Source: Gyrodactylus bullatarudis (lineage: Eukaryota; Platyhelminthes; Monogenea; Gyrodactylidea; Gyrodactylidae). From it: a stretch of 64,000 nt of DNA. The position numbers and the translations under genes were made by a program. The stretch lies in the NCBI GenBank assembly GCA_012064415.1, contig SSNU01000077.1:262849-326848 (forward strand), in the 5' to 3' direction. The notes beneath the pieces were generated by a model. That model saw only the letters and a program-made list of their open reading frames with translations, had not been told where the DNA came from and did not search any database. Below are positions 1 through 12,127 of this stretch, in pieces; the first letter of the stretch is position 1, and the number at the start of each line of letters is the position of its first letter.

Positions 1-1153
1 ATGAAATTTTGAAAACTCAAAATCTTTCGAAAATCAGGTGACTGTCGGTAATTTGACGGTGCTAGTCAGCTTTCTTGTCTAATCTTGACCCTGTATTTTC
101 TTTTGATCAACCTCCAATTTTCACACCAATAAAAATTTCGGTTCAAATTGAGAAAAAATGGGATTCCTGCGCTAAATCGAAATTTGAAAAATGGCCATAT
201 TTTTCAAGTGAACAAATTAAGAATTTTTATTTTCCTACCTCCGTCGAAGTGTACAGTTTTTCACGATTAATTCATAGATTTTCTGTCAGTTTTATCTAAT
301 CTCGTGTTCTTATTCTAATTCTGTCTTATTATTATTGATGAATTTTCTTTTGCTTACTATCATTTCTCCTTCCTCTTACATGTACATATTCTATCATATA
401 CATTCTATAGACATTAATGTACACTCTCAAACAATGTTTTGTGAACATATTACATTCCTATTATGTATGATAATGCTACGTTTGAACGTATGTAACATTT
501 TCTAAGTCTTTTCCTTCATGAATATGCTATTATTATTCTTAAAACGATAAAGAGAAAATTATAATTTGAAATACTTTCTCAAATTCAATGCTTCAAGAAA
601 AATAACTCGTTAGGGATAACTTGAAAGGTAAGATACTTTCCTTTGAGAATTTCTCAATTTCAGTCATACGTGTATTTCACGAGATATGGGATTCCTTTTA
701 AAATAGAATATCTATCTATGTTGGAGTTAGTAAGGAGATTAGCTGATGGGATTTAATTCGTCAGTTATCTTTTCATAGATAAAATAGACTGAATAAAAGT
801 AAATCATTTTTTGTAATCTATAGATTGAAATAATAGTATATTCAAGCGTTTGTTTACTATCTTAATTGATGAGCCGATTTTTCAATACAAATTTACTATT
901 TTGAAATCAGTTGAGGTTCAGAAACTTTATTGTTGATTAAGAAAAATTCTGGTTTCTCATTGGTTGAAACAAGGTTCACTGAATAAACCAATCAGAAGAG
1001 AGAATTTCTAAACTAGCAAAAATATATTTTTGCCCCATATTTCAGCTCAAATTTTACATCATAGCATTAAAACGAGGAAAAAAACATGTTGAGAAAATTT
1101 TTGAATAAAAATGCAATCGGAATATTTGAATTAATTTTGATATTCTTTTGCAG
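1..1153. other. AT-rich stretch before the first supported exon
   Basis: No coding exon can be supported here. The stretch ends in a pyrimidine-rich 3' splice site (ttcttttgcag, ending at 1153), so at least its right part is probably intron of the plus-strand gene that continues at 1154. A 74-codon open frame at 75-299 has no recognisable motif and no clear splice context. Confidence 0.5.
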
Positions 1154-4100
1154 GTCTTTCAACAGAGAGATCCTCCACCTCTTCTCTCGCCCCAATTGAA
1201 TTGAGGATGAAGAACATGTTTCTGAAATCCTTTGCCAAGAATCCTATCAAAAGTCACAGGGAAAATACCACTATTTTCGCTGAAGTCTCCTACCCAACAA
1301 ATCTTTCCCAGAGTTCCAAAGATTTCTCAGATTGTAAGTAAACTCGGTTAAATTAGAGATTAAAAGTAACAAATTTAAACTAAAGTATAAATTAGGTATA
1401 GAGTTTTATTTATATCGGAGTTGCAAAGGATAAAGTAGTTTTTAGATCTCCCAAACTCGTCTGACTTCAAAAAAACATACATTTTACTTATAAATAGTGC
1501 AGCACCTATACTTACAAAGTTTAACTAGAAATATTTCGTTCTAAGTGCTTAGGTCGTATATCCCACAGGAACGTCTTATTTGGTATGGATTAGCCCATGT
1601 CGCCGAATGTTACAGCTTACTAATGGATCCCACCAAGACTGGTACGAAAGAAACTTACAAAGCATTTAGAAATAATTTAAGTATACATATATGGTAGACA
1701 TATACGCGCGTTTCGTCCTTTTTCTGGACTCATCAGTATGCCACACCTAAGCACCTAGAACGAAATATTTCTAGTTACATTTTTACAATTTTATTCACTT
1801 GAATTATCTTACCAAGGCTTACGTAAATTAGTGTATTAGTAGTCTAAAGTCTAGCTTTCCAATCAGTATGAAAAATCTTTCTCTTCCCTTACCATGGAAT
1901 TGTTCTTTTTTATTGATTTAACTTACCCTCGACAGTCTCTTCTTCATTCTTGATAATGAAATTCTCTCTCCCTTACTTTGTGTCTAACCAAATAACCAAT
2001 CTCTAGTAGAAAATCTATATTGATTGAAATCTCTGGTATTTAATTGCTATTCAATTGATTTTAATTTTTCTGCCTTTCTCTGACAATATCCCTTTGGTCT
2101 TTGAATGTGAATTTGAGTATCCTGTGTGAAAAATAAACGAAACCTTGTCGAATTCTTGTTCTGAAAATCTAGAATCTGAGACTTGTTTTGCAAAAAAAAT
2201 TAGCTCTCTAGCTCACCAAATAAGAAAGTTATGCCTATTTGAAGTTTTGTTAGTTCTAAATTCGATTGGAAAATGAAATGAGTTCATTGAACAGATCAGA
2301 AAATAATCATTATCGCTTTTTATCGTGAACGTAAACATAGTTGACCTTACTAATTAGACCCTTACATGTAATCTCTGCTCTACAGAAGTTAATTGAGGAT
2401 AATTATGGTGTGTGAAATATTGAAAAGTGAATGAGTGAATAATGACTAATTGAAAAAAAAATCTATCGAGAAGAGATTTTTTACATTTTTTGGAGGATTA
2501 ACTCTACAACACATCTTTAGGACTTTTACTGTATATATTTCATATATATTAAACGATTAAAATTATATCATTCTCATTATTTTTCCCTTTTAAAGATCAC
2601 AAAGCCCTAATTATAGCTTTTGAATCAAAAGTAAACTTTAATTCTAAATGCTTAGCAATTTATTCAAAAAATTATCCATATTATTAGGTTGCGAGAAAAA
2701 TATTGGGATTTTGACTTCAACTAAAATTTTCTCCCTCAAAACTGAAACAAGTTTAAACAAAATAGGCATCATTCGAAAGCTTATTTTTCAAGCTTTTTGT
2801 TTATGTATATTAAACATATACCAAAGATTTTCGTAAGATTATTGCATACGAGTTTTGCTCTGGAACTGGACTAGCAGATACCTTCAAAAGGCTCAATTCT
2901 GTTTTTGGAGATCGAATAAAGCGTTCTAATGTATTCAGATGGCATTCCGCATTCAAAAATGGAAAATTGGATTTTGAAGATGAAGCAAGGTCAGGTCGTC
3001 CTTCAGAGATCTTGATGAAATCGTTGCTGCTATCGAATCAGATTGCCTTCTATCTTCTAGAGCTCTTTCTGCTCAATCGAATGTGTCCGACCACTCAGTT
3101 TGTCGAGTTCTACGCGAGGAGAATTTCGTAAACTCATATGATGAGTTTGTGCCAAAAAAAGCGTCGAGTCGAAGCAGTCAAAAGGCTACTCCACAGGATT
3201 CAGTACGACAATTTTCTGAAGAACATTGTTACCACTGATGAAAAGTGGATTTATTTGAGTGATCAGAGTCGAAAAAAGTCATGGAAGAGAGTAGGAGATC
3301 ATGTCACTCAGCCCATCCAAAATCGATTCGCCAAGGTGATGTTGACCGTCTTCTGGACAATGAAAGGAATTGAGCACTTTGAGCTCTTCGATTATGGTAA
3401 AACAGTCAATGCTGAGCGTTATTTGTCTTACTTGAAAGAGATGGTGCTTAAACTTAGACAAAACTACCCAAGATTTGGCAGAATAACTTTTCTTCAAGAC
3501 AATGCCAGAACTCATCTGGGAAAAGAACTTAAAAAATTTTTTGAAGAAGAGAACTTTGATCTCATTGACCACCCACCGTATAGCCCGGATCTTGCTCCGT
3601 CTGATTATCACCTTTTCAGGTCATTACAACATTTCCTAAAGGGTAAAAATTTCAGATCAAAAGAGGAGGTAAAAATTGGACTTGAAGACTATTTTGCCTC
3701 AAAACCTGAAGATGGTATCCAACAACTGCCAATTCGTTGGGGAAAATGCCTCAGCTCTTCAGGAAACTATTTTCATTGAATTTTCATGTTGAAATGTATA
3801 TAAAATATAAATATATGCTTAATTCATATTTAGTCCCATTACTTTTCTCGCAACCTAATACATCAAATCATTTTTTTGATATTTTCATAACATAGTTTAT
3901 TTTTCTGCTTGTTAACAATTCTACCAGCATTACCGAAAACTCGCTCGGATGCACAAGAAGTTGCTGGAATGCAATATATATTCCTTTACCTTTATTACCA
4001 ATATCTTGGAAATATTTCCAATAAGGACTTCTTTTAGAATCAGGCATTCTATAGAACACGTTTTGTGGTCTGTTTAATGCTTACTAAGGAAATGTGACAC

Positions 4101-7100
4101 GCTGTAAGGTTTAATCTTATTGGTTGTTTTCGAACATATATATCTGATATGTGTCGAATATCTCATGAAGTATTTTTTTAGCATTTCATGATATGTATTA
4201 ATGATATAATTATAGCATGAGATACAGTGATTATTCATTTAATACCTGTAAATGAAATGAGATAAAACATATCATATCAAATGTCATTGTTTACGTTTCG
4301 AATAGCAGATCCCTAGTTCAATATGTCTAGTTACTACAGTGTTCAGATGATATGTATTCTTGTTGACAGCTTCCTAATTATTCTACCAATGCAAGAAGCA
4401 TCACAGTCACATTGGAATTAATAGATTAGTCTTGAGTCTTCTCTTAAAATTATAGTCAGAGCTGATCTTATACTGTCTCTTACTGGATCTTACTAGACTT
4501 AATAGACAAATCGTTATTGTGTTTCATGTCAACTAACAAAAGAAAGGATTCAATTCAATACTACACTCATAGGTGTTTAATATTCGATTGAATAAAATTA
4601 AAAGAAAAAGACTAGACTAGGTTGAATCCTAGTTTGAATTCATTGATTTTTCTCTCTTTCATTGAGAATTCACATATGAATTGATTCTATAACTCCCTCC
4701 CAAGGATGATGAACCAGTTTAAGGAAATTTCTATAATTCATTTTAAATATCTCTTTTCTGTTCCCTTGTTTTGCTATCCTCCTCCCCCCTCCTTCTTGTG
4801 CATAGTATGAATATACAACAATGTAGATCCTTTAAAACTTGCAAACACATACAGACAAACAAAACAGAAATACATCAATCTATTTCTGATGGAGGTAGGA
4901 GGAAATGTTTTAAATCCTTCTTATATGTCTCTTGATACGATCGCTGATAATTTCTGTCTCGTTACTATTATTCTTTTTTTGTAGTTAATGCAATATACAA
5001 CTCTGCAATGAATGATGATGATCTAGTTAAAATACATTGCCTAAATTATCAAATTGAATGGATATCTCCCTATTCCCTAGGGAACATTTGCTAATGTAGT
5101 TTTAATATCACTATAATACATCATTACTTATTAGGATGTATCCGACAAATTTTCAAAAGCATACATCTTATCAGACATTCTGCAGTTGTATCAGCTCGCA
5201 AACTATTCATTTTCGTTATTATTATGTAAAACTAAAAAGGGTATTCATTGCAATGATAGGGATAGATAGAATGTCCTCTTAGTGGGGCATTCATTTCAAA
5301 TCCACAGAGAAATAAAAGACTGAAAATTTTTTATCACATTCTCATAGATTATAGTCGATAGTTTCAGTATATAATCTTGGGATAATACACGGGGATCCGT
5401 TAATTTCCAGTAAATAGAAATCCCAAAATGTAATACCTTGTCAGAGAATCCTTACGATCTACGATATTTCTTTGATTGATAAAAAAATCAAGTGGATATT
5501 TAGTAATAAAGCTTTTATTTCGCCAGATCTCTTCAGACAGTTACACTGACTAAATATATATAGTAAAATTTAACAGATAAATATGTTTTTTGTCATCCTC
5601 TGATTGGTTGAATCAATATTATACACTAATGATGGGGAAGGAGAGGATCACACTGCTATAGTTTCCAGGGTCTTTATTTCCTCTATACGTATCTGTCCAT
5701 TAAAGGTTGGCCTCTTAAACTTTTACGTTTTCTACCTTTTTCTTTATTGCAGGTGTAGAAATGTTAGAGATTTTGTGAAAGTTAGTCGATGCCCTATTCA
5801 AAACCTTATCACTAGAATTCTTGTAATAAAATTTTATGGAAATATTGGTATTCACTCAATTTAATTAGGCATATCACAACAAAGTTTTACAAAACCCATA
5901 GTTCCCTGGAAGACTTTTCTCGTTTCTTGTTTCTTTTCAAAATGAATGCTTTATATAGACGCGTAAAACAATTTGCCTTTCACTACAGTACAACTCATCA
6001 ACTTCTACGTATGAGTTACAATAGAAGCTCAATTGAAATCAGTGTTTCGAGATTATCCTTCTTTGAACATGAAATTCCACCTTGAATTTGTCTTATTTTT
6101 TCCCATTAACGGATAATGGTTAAAATCTGAAAAAATAGGCTAGGGTTAAATTTTTCCTTCTCTGAATTACTCACGAGAGAGTACTTACTTTTCTGATGAA
6201 ATTTAGTACTCAGATCATGCTTTGCATATTTTTAAAGCGTGAAAGTCATTCTCCATTATGTCATTGCCCATTTTTCCCACCATATCCCACGGACATTATA
6301 AAACAACGAAATTTATCTTGATGATAAGATTTCTATTTTTCAAGATAAAACTTAAGAAACTCAGTAAATGGCCAAGATATTCGGGATTTTAGTGATTGCG
6401 TAGTAAAAATTCATTGAAAATTGAGCGGCGATTTGAAAAATTCTGTATTTTTAAAACTAAATGACATAATGATCGACACATGGTTCAATACAAAACAATG
6501 GTTAGAATTGATTGTAGTTCTATCAGAAAAGTTGGTACTAATGGGAGGTAGAAAAATTTCAACCTATCCTACTGGGTATGGTTTCAACGAGCATAAAGAA
6601 GGTGTTTGAAAAGAAAGATAAATATAACAGCTATTGGCTAGAGATGTAACGAAATTTAACTTTGTTTTAAATCAAAGTTTTCCGTAAAATTTCCACATAT
6701 AATTTTGATAAAAATGGTGGGTGAGATCTAAAATAACTCGTTTGCAATCCCTTACATGTCGAGAATTACCCATTTTCCCTAAATTCTCTTGTAGGCATAG
6801 TGGAGTAAAAAAATTTAACAGAAATGATCCTAACATGATTCTATAACTACTTTTTAAACCCGAATATTATCACGGATAAGCATTTTGATACTTGATATTA
6901 TATAAAATAATGTTAAGAACTCATAGTATTATCATTTGAGTAGGTTGAAAAATTTGGCGTTGAAACAAAATTTCTAGTTTGCATAATACATCATTTTCGA
7001 AACAACTCTTTTCTCCTGATTTATTCCAAGCATTATTTTTGACAGGCTGTTCTATCGAAAAACCTAGCAGAAAGCAACTGCTAAAAGTTCAATAAAAATT

Positions 7101-8951
7101 ATTTGTTTTGCAACATTAAAATCAATGTCTAAACATACACAGCCACATGTTGGTATGAAAATAAATGATTCTTGATTCAGCATTACTTGTTATAATTCAA
7201 TTTTACATGATACGAATTAATATTTATTATTCGAAATGATCATGTTGTATTTTTTGCTTCGAATCATCTAATTTCATAAAAAATGATTACCAAATGAGTG
7301 TTTCTATTGCTCAATGTGTTTTATTTTCAATCATTCATGATCTAACCTTTTATAAACCATAATTACAGAGTTTCTTGCATTTATTTTATATCTCAATATG
7401 AGTTTTATTACTAACAAAAGAATTCCATTTTATCTCTTTTTGCTGAGAAATATTTTAGCAGTATCGAAATTTTGAAATCTTTAATAATTCTTGATTTATG
7501 AACTGATAACCCAGAATGATAACCTAGGTTTTCTTGAATTTGATGCAAATCAGGTCGAAACTCACTTGTTTCAGTTCATTTTGTAAGTACTCAGATAGCT
7601 TTAACGTTTTTATTTCACCATTTTGTGATCTCTACTTGAATGAGAATAAGCCAGACAAGTCATGTAATTAATTCTTATATATTGCTACCTATGGATATTA
7701 CTTACTCTACTACCCTCATGTGTTCATTCAACTACTGTACCATAGATTCTTCACATGATAAAAATATTTCTCATTAAAATACCTACAAGTTATAGAAATA
7801 CACACATGAGATTACAGATCTTTCCATATTTTTAATATATTTATTAGACTCCCTTGTATTAATCAATAATTCTAAAAATTATTCTTTTGGCAAGAAATAC
7901 ATAGGACATACGGGTAGATCTTATTATTACTCTTTCAGGTCCGAGTCTATTTAATGACTTCAAACATTGAATATGAATAAATGTTCGGAATCACAATGAA
8001 TTATAGATAAATAATAAAACCTTGAATCATCTGAAAACTTTTTGATAGAAATTTTTTTCGACACTTTTTAATATATTTTTCCTATCTACTTACAAGCGAC
8101 TGCACAAGTAATTTTAGGATTTTTAAAATAAATTAGGCGAATTTAGTAAATTTTTATCAAATAACTTTTTTCGGGAAGATTGATAAAAAAGTTATTTAAT
8201 GGTGTATATCTTTTATTTATGAGATCTTTATTTCTACAAAAATTTTCAGGTTTAATATTTTGGCCCACACATGGGCCATGGACCTGAAAGGATAACACAC
8301 AGGGGAAGGGTATACTTTCAGAAAATGCAAAGATAACGAAGGGTCAAGATGATTTTGGGAAACAAGAATAATTTACGAGGAAATTATTTTAGCAGATGGT
8401 TAATTTCGCGTTTTTAAAATAATAATAATAAACGCATGTAGTTTGTTCTTTGAACTTAAAGTCTTAAATTTAATCTCATTTATAATTATAATTTCTTATT
8501 CAAAGATTGATTTCTAATAATTCCATTTATTTTAGATAATATTTATGATGTTGATCAGCTATACAGTATGAATCTTGATAAAAAATCATTTAGAAAACGT
8601 GTCTCGAGTGACGGTAACAACTTTAAATTGTTGAAACTTTCCAAGCTATTTGCGTCCCTATCAAATAACCAAAAACAAGGTGATTATGAGGATGAAAACT
8701 CAGAAAGACAGCGAAGCTTCACATTCTCTAATTATCGTAACCGTTCGTTCTCGAATTATCTCAATTTTGTTCATCCATCCAAGACCGATCTTAATACTTC
8801 AAGTTCAATAAAGGAAGAAATTGATGAAAAGGATGAATTAATTTTCAGTAACAAGTTTAACAAGACAACTTGTCGAAATAATATGATTATTAATAATACA
8901 TGTGGTATAAGAATCAAATATCTTGATGATAATTACTCTGAGAGATATTGA
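1154..8951 (+). CDS. 3' part of an unrecognised gene, two exons
   Basis: Two exons fit together: 1154-1333 and 8536-8951. The first is entered in phase 2 after a strong acceptor and ends D-F-S-D plus one base before gtaagt. The second follows ttttag and completes the split Tyr codon, giving a continuous frame that ends with TGA at 8949-8951. About 198 residues are visible. The protein is hydrophilic, rich in Ser, Asn, Lys and Arg, with a repeated R-S-F-[TS]-F-S-N-Y type element (R-S-F-T-F-S-N-Y, then R-S-F-S-N-Y) and an acidic stretch (K-E-E-I-D-E-K-D-E). No membrane segment or known domain is seen. The 5' exons must lie before the window. The 7.2-kb intron 1334-8535 holds the mariner and several MITEs. 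An AATAAA lies 248 bp past the stop. The family is not recognised, so no function is proposed. Confidence 0.6.
1523..1776. repeat. MITE with about 30-bp terminal inverted repeats
   Basis: The ends 1523-1552 (AACTAGAAATATTTCGTTCT...) and 1747-1776 are inverted copies of each other with one or two mismatches, around a 190-bp non-coding core. A second copy of the family lies at 59693-60219, where the same core sequence (GTTACAGCTTAC, GATCCCACCA) is interrupted by another element. The class is not certain. Confidence 0.75.
2684..3858 (+). mobile_element. mariner-type (DD34D) transposon, near full length
   Basis: The element is 1175 bp, flanked by the dinucleotide TA on both sides (2682-2683 and 3859-3860), as expected for mariner target duplication. 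The ends are imperfect inverted repeats beginning TTAGGTTGCGAGAAAA. It carries a transposase frame on the plus strand (2836-3779) that is broken, so the copy should be non-autonomous. It sits in the intron of the first gene. A truncated 5' end (19983-20026) and a decayed 3' half (about 56274-56579) of the same family occur elsewhere in the window. Confidence 0.93.
2836..3779 (+). pseudogene. mariner transposase, frameshifted
   Basis: The C-terminal two thirds are open (3138-3779, 213 codons). They carry the first catalytic Asp in T-D-E-K-W, the second in L-Q-D-N-A-R-T-H, and the third in S-P-D-L-A-P-S-D-Y, with exactly 34 residues between the second and third: the DD34D signature of mariner transposases, which cut and paste DNA at TA sites. 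The N-terminal DNA-binding part (from about 2836) is in two other frames: one break near 3003, after an A-R-S-G-R-P motif, and one near 3130-3140, at the V-P...M-M-S linker. A start codon for the full protein is not evident. At least two frame changes make it inactive as it stands, though the catalytic core looks intact. Confidence 0.9.
6638..6905 (-). repeat. hAT-like MITE relic
   Basis: It begins TAGAGATGTAACGAA on the plus strand and matches, in reverse complement, the element at 59767-60159 over two blocks (the part with CCTACAAGAGAATTTAGGGA and the part with AAGTATCAAAATGCTT). The middle block is missing and the far end is eroded. Confidence 0.7.
7931..8291. repeat. piggyBac-like MITE (GGTCC family), copy 1
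   Basis: Inverted ends TCTTTCAGGTCC (7931-7942) and GGACCTGAAAGG (8280-8291) bound a 361-bp non-coding segment containing ACTTACAAGCGACTG and a palindrome near GGCCCACACATGGGCC. A second copy in opposite orientation is at 51282-51629, and a core fragment is near 18457-18545. Placement with piggyBac rests on the TTAA beside copy 2. Confidence 0.7.
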
Positions 8952-9198
8952 TGAAGAAATTTCAAGAGACAACTTGCGAAAAAAGAAATAATTTTTCTAT
9001 AGATATTTTCAACCAATAGTCATAATAATAATATAATAATGTAATATTAATAAGATGTGTGATATGTATGTATATTTTTATAATTATTTATCCTATTCTT
9101 CTTGTACTCGAGTATCTGTAATTGAATCCTTTAGAGATGTATTGAAAAGGGTTTGAAGATTGTACAATTTATTTTATTCAATGTCGAGATGAAATGTA

Positions 9199-9204
9199 AA
9201 TAAA
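9199..9204 (+). terminator. poly(A) signal AATAAA of the first gene
   Basis: AATAAA lies 248 bp past the stop at 8951, in a 3' untranslated context. The next gene runs toward it from the minus strand, so the two 3' ends are about 0.5 kb apart. Nothing else is seen in 9205-9667. Confidence 0.55.
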
Positions 9205-9667
9205 ACCCTATGATTTGAAAAAGATATCCTCCTTCTTAGCTAAAATCAAGTACAACTTTTCATTAAAATCTTGGTTGGAATTTTATTTGAGAGAATTATT
9301 TTCAGAGACTAAATCAATTACGATATTGAAAAGTACAAAATGTAATTCTACAAAGATTTGAGTAAAAAATTCAAGAGAACTTACTTTTGCATAAAGTTTT
9401 ACTCAACTGCCTTACTCAAACTAGTTTCAAGAATATTTTCCTCTTGACAAGCAAGAAAAGCATCGCTTAACGCTCACCAGAGCTGTATTTGAGCATTAAT
9501 ATTTTGAAAAGAAGACAACTTTTGATATATACAAGACTCATGATGGACAATGCGAGACCTCTTTCTTCAGATGAATGAGAAACTATTTCTAACCGGTCTA
9601 ACTCGCCAATACGTTATATTTTGTATGGTGCTTGAAAATTAAAGATCTGTTTAGAATATTATTCATT

Positions 9668-9673
9668 TTTATT
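9668..9673 (-). terminator. poly(A) signal AATAAA of the glycerol-kinase-like gene
   Basis: TTTATT on the plus strand (AATAAA on the minus strand) lies 60 bp past the stop codon of the kinase-like gene. Confidence 0.55.
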
Positions 9674-9733
9674 GATTTTTTGATCCTATATTCATCTTTG
9701 ATCAAATTTCTTTGTGGTCTTATTTTTCAAAAA

Positions 9734-11723
9734 TTATTTCATGCCTCTTCTCATAAATAGATATCCTAGAGCACTTCCAGTAAGACCACATATTAGAGCT
9801 TTTGGTAGGGAGCAGGTAACACAATTTCTCGATTTATGCTCATTTTTACATTTACAGTCTTGGAAATTTTTCAATGGTTTCCACTGAAAGGATCTTTGTA
9901 CAGAACCAGTCCATTTCTTATGGATTCTTTCTCTTTGATCAACAGAAATGCTTGGCAAAAAAGTTGTAACACCGGATAGTTTGCACTCTCCTCCATTTAG
10001 ATTTCTCAAGTTTAATAAGGGCATGTAATCAACTTCCTTGCTAATACAACACATAATGGCAACACCTAAACAAGGCAAAATGTCCAAATTGTCAGATCTT
10101 GACACCTGGACCCCTGTAATGTCAGCAAGGGACTGAAGAAAAGTATTACTATTTGATAGTCCCCCACTAACCATGAGAAGACAGGGTCGATTAAGGTTTA
10201 GACACTCGAGGCTAGACTCAATAATGTCCTGCATCTGATAGGCACATGCTCTCATACCAGCCAAAAGGATATCGTTTTTATTGCAAGACTTCTCAAAACC
10301 CATTATTATCGATCTAGCATCTTGACGCCAATAAGGCGAAAAACATCCAACAAAGGCAGGAACAAAATAGACTATGTCATCCTTTCCTGAAATTTTCCAT
10401 TTACAGTACTGTTTAGAGATGACTTCTTCTAGTTCATCGTGAGTCTCATACAAGCCTAGATTATTTTTCATCCACTCAAGGGCACTACCACTAGAAGCAG
10501 CTAATCCCTCAACAGCATAAGAGAAATTATCATCATCAATTTTGTAGATAATCGAAGTTAGCAGGCCAGTTGAACATCGAGGTAGGGTTGGGCCTAAATT
10601 CCAAGTGAAAGAACCCCTGGAACCAACTCTAGCCTTAAACATTGGTTCACTCTTCTTGTTGATATCAAAGGTTTCTCCCACAATCTCAGCCTGTGAATTA
10701 CACATGATGGCATTTATAAAGACACATCTCAACCTTGTTCTCTCATCAGTGATTGGGCCTATTTCTTGGGCGGTTTTCAAAATCTCAGGTAGACATTTCT
10801 CAGATATCCCAAAGAAGCTGGGAAAGTAAATATTTTGAAAAAGACAGAAACTCGAGCTATTTAAAGCCTAATTTTTCAATCGTACATAAAAACATGCAGA
10901 TTGTATATTTTCATTTGAATTTTATTAATATTTTAATTGCTACTTAGTAGTAACAACATTATTAATAAATATATTTTAAATCATGAAAAAATTTCTGACT
11001 CAATGATTCTCATAAGAAAATATGGTTTAAATGTAATGCACTTACTTTAAGAGAACTGGGTCATAAGAAAATGTCTCAATGTTCATCAACATGGTTTTTG
11101 AAGCACTTGTGACTTCGGTAACAAACCTAGATCCAAGTGTTAATTTGAAAACGATCCATGAGTCTATTGTTCCGAATGCTAAACGATTTTCAATCATGGC
11201 TCTTCTAACTCCGCTTACATTTTCCAACAGCCATTTGTATTTGAATGCAGAGAAAAATCCATTCAAAGGCAGACCAGTTTGATCCTTGAATATTAAAAAG
11301 ATGAACATACATAAAAATGATAGCTATTACAATCAGGCGTCTTTTTAATCATTGTATTGACAAGTTCATTAGTTCTTGCATCATCTGAAGAAATTGCGTT
11401 TGCTAGAGGTTTTCCGGTCAGCCTATCCCAGGCGACAGCAGTTCCAGGCTGAGCAGCTATGCCTAATGAAAGTATATCCTACCATAGAATTAATCTGAGC
11501 TCACTTTTTCCTTTAGTCCTTCAATTCGGGATATACAGCTTACAATAGCCTCAACAACACTCTCATAAATTTCATCAGGATCATATTCTTGATACGCTCC
11601 ATTATCTGAGGCTACAGGATTAAGTGTAACTTGAGATCTTTGAACAACACTTTGCTGATTAAGATCAAAAACTACGCAGTCTGTCTTATTTTTGCCCTGC
11701 TCGATAGCAACTATTAGAGACAT
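9734..11723 (-). CDS. glycerol-kinase-like protein (FGGY family), probably catalytically dead
   Basis: Exons 11723-11505, 11478-11311, 11284-11046 and 10817-9734 join into a 569-residue frame, close to animal glycerol kinase (about 550). The fold is clear along its length: V-A-I-E-Q-G start, T-A-V-A-W-D, T-G-L-P-L-N-G-F-F-S-A, F-G-T-I-D-S-W, T-S-A-S-K-T-M-L, and a late G-G-L-S-N-S segment. The C-terminus has a hydrophobic stretch (A-L-I-C-G-L-T-G-S-A-L-G-Y-L-F) before R-R-G-M-K, like the tail that anchors mammalian isoforms to the mitochondrial outer membrane. Glycerol kinase makes glycerol 3-phosphate, but here the Gln-Arg-Glu substrate motif is Q-P-G, the following Tyr contact is Phe, and the catalytic Asp of G-D-Q is Asn (C-N-S-Q). 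Introns 1 and 2 are 26 nt each; intron 3 is 228 nt. The start is the first ATG. It is probably a pseudoenzyme or has another substrate. Confidence 0.88.
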
Positions 11724-12127
11724 GTTTGAAATTAATCATTAGATAGGTTAGTTGCATGTCTAATTAAAACAAATAAAATGATAGTATCAAGGCCCTTGAG
11801 GCATAGAATTAGATATTTTTAGGCAGTTGAACGCAAGACTAGGATTAGCTCGTAATCAATTCTCGAAACTCTTTTAGAACGTTTAAAATCAAATTGACTA
11901 TAGTTATTTGTTATCGATCTGTAAATTACAGACTGTAATTCGTATTTGAATGTATATTAAATTTCTTTATTTATTATCAATTTTATTCAAAAGTTAATTG
12001 TTAACAACAATTTGCTGAATTACAATATTTAATAATCTAATCAAAAATATAAATCACAGTAAAAATTTACAGAATTTCCGTTATGAGTTGAGATACAATC
12101 TAGGTTTGGCTCGATCATTTAAGTAAT
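11724..12127. other. intergenic, 404 bp
   Basis: AT-rich gap between two tandem minus-strand genes: it holds the 3' untranslated region of the dehydrogenase gene (TTTATT, i.e. AATAAA on the minus strand, near 11968) and the upstream region of the kinase-like gene. No coding or repeat signal is seen. Confidence 0.5.

Noticed and set aside
3279..3611. Minus-strand open frame over the mariner
   Set aside because: Shadow of the transposase frame on the other strand.
11479..11570. Alternative first intron of the glycerol-kinase-like gene starting at the gtaagc inside exon 1 (about 65 nt)
   Set aside because: It would give a more usual intron length, but removes about 13 residues that fit the family's spacing between the E-S-V helix and the next strand. 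The 26-nt version aligns without a gap, and the second 26-nt intron supports it.
9734..11723. Glycerol-kinase-like gene as a frameshifted pseudogene
   Set aside because: Both frame changes coincide with gt...ag segments of identical length that restore the alignment exactly, and the remaining frame is open to a normal C-terminus.
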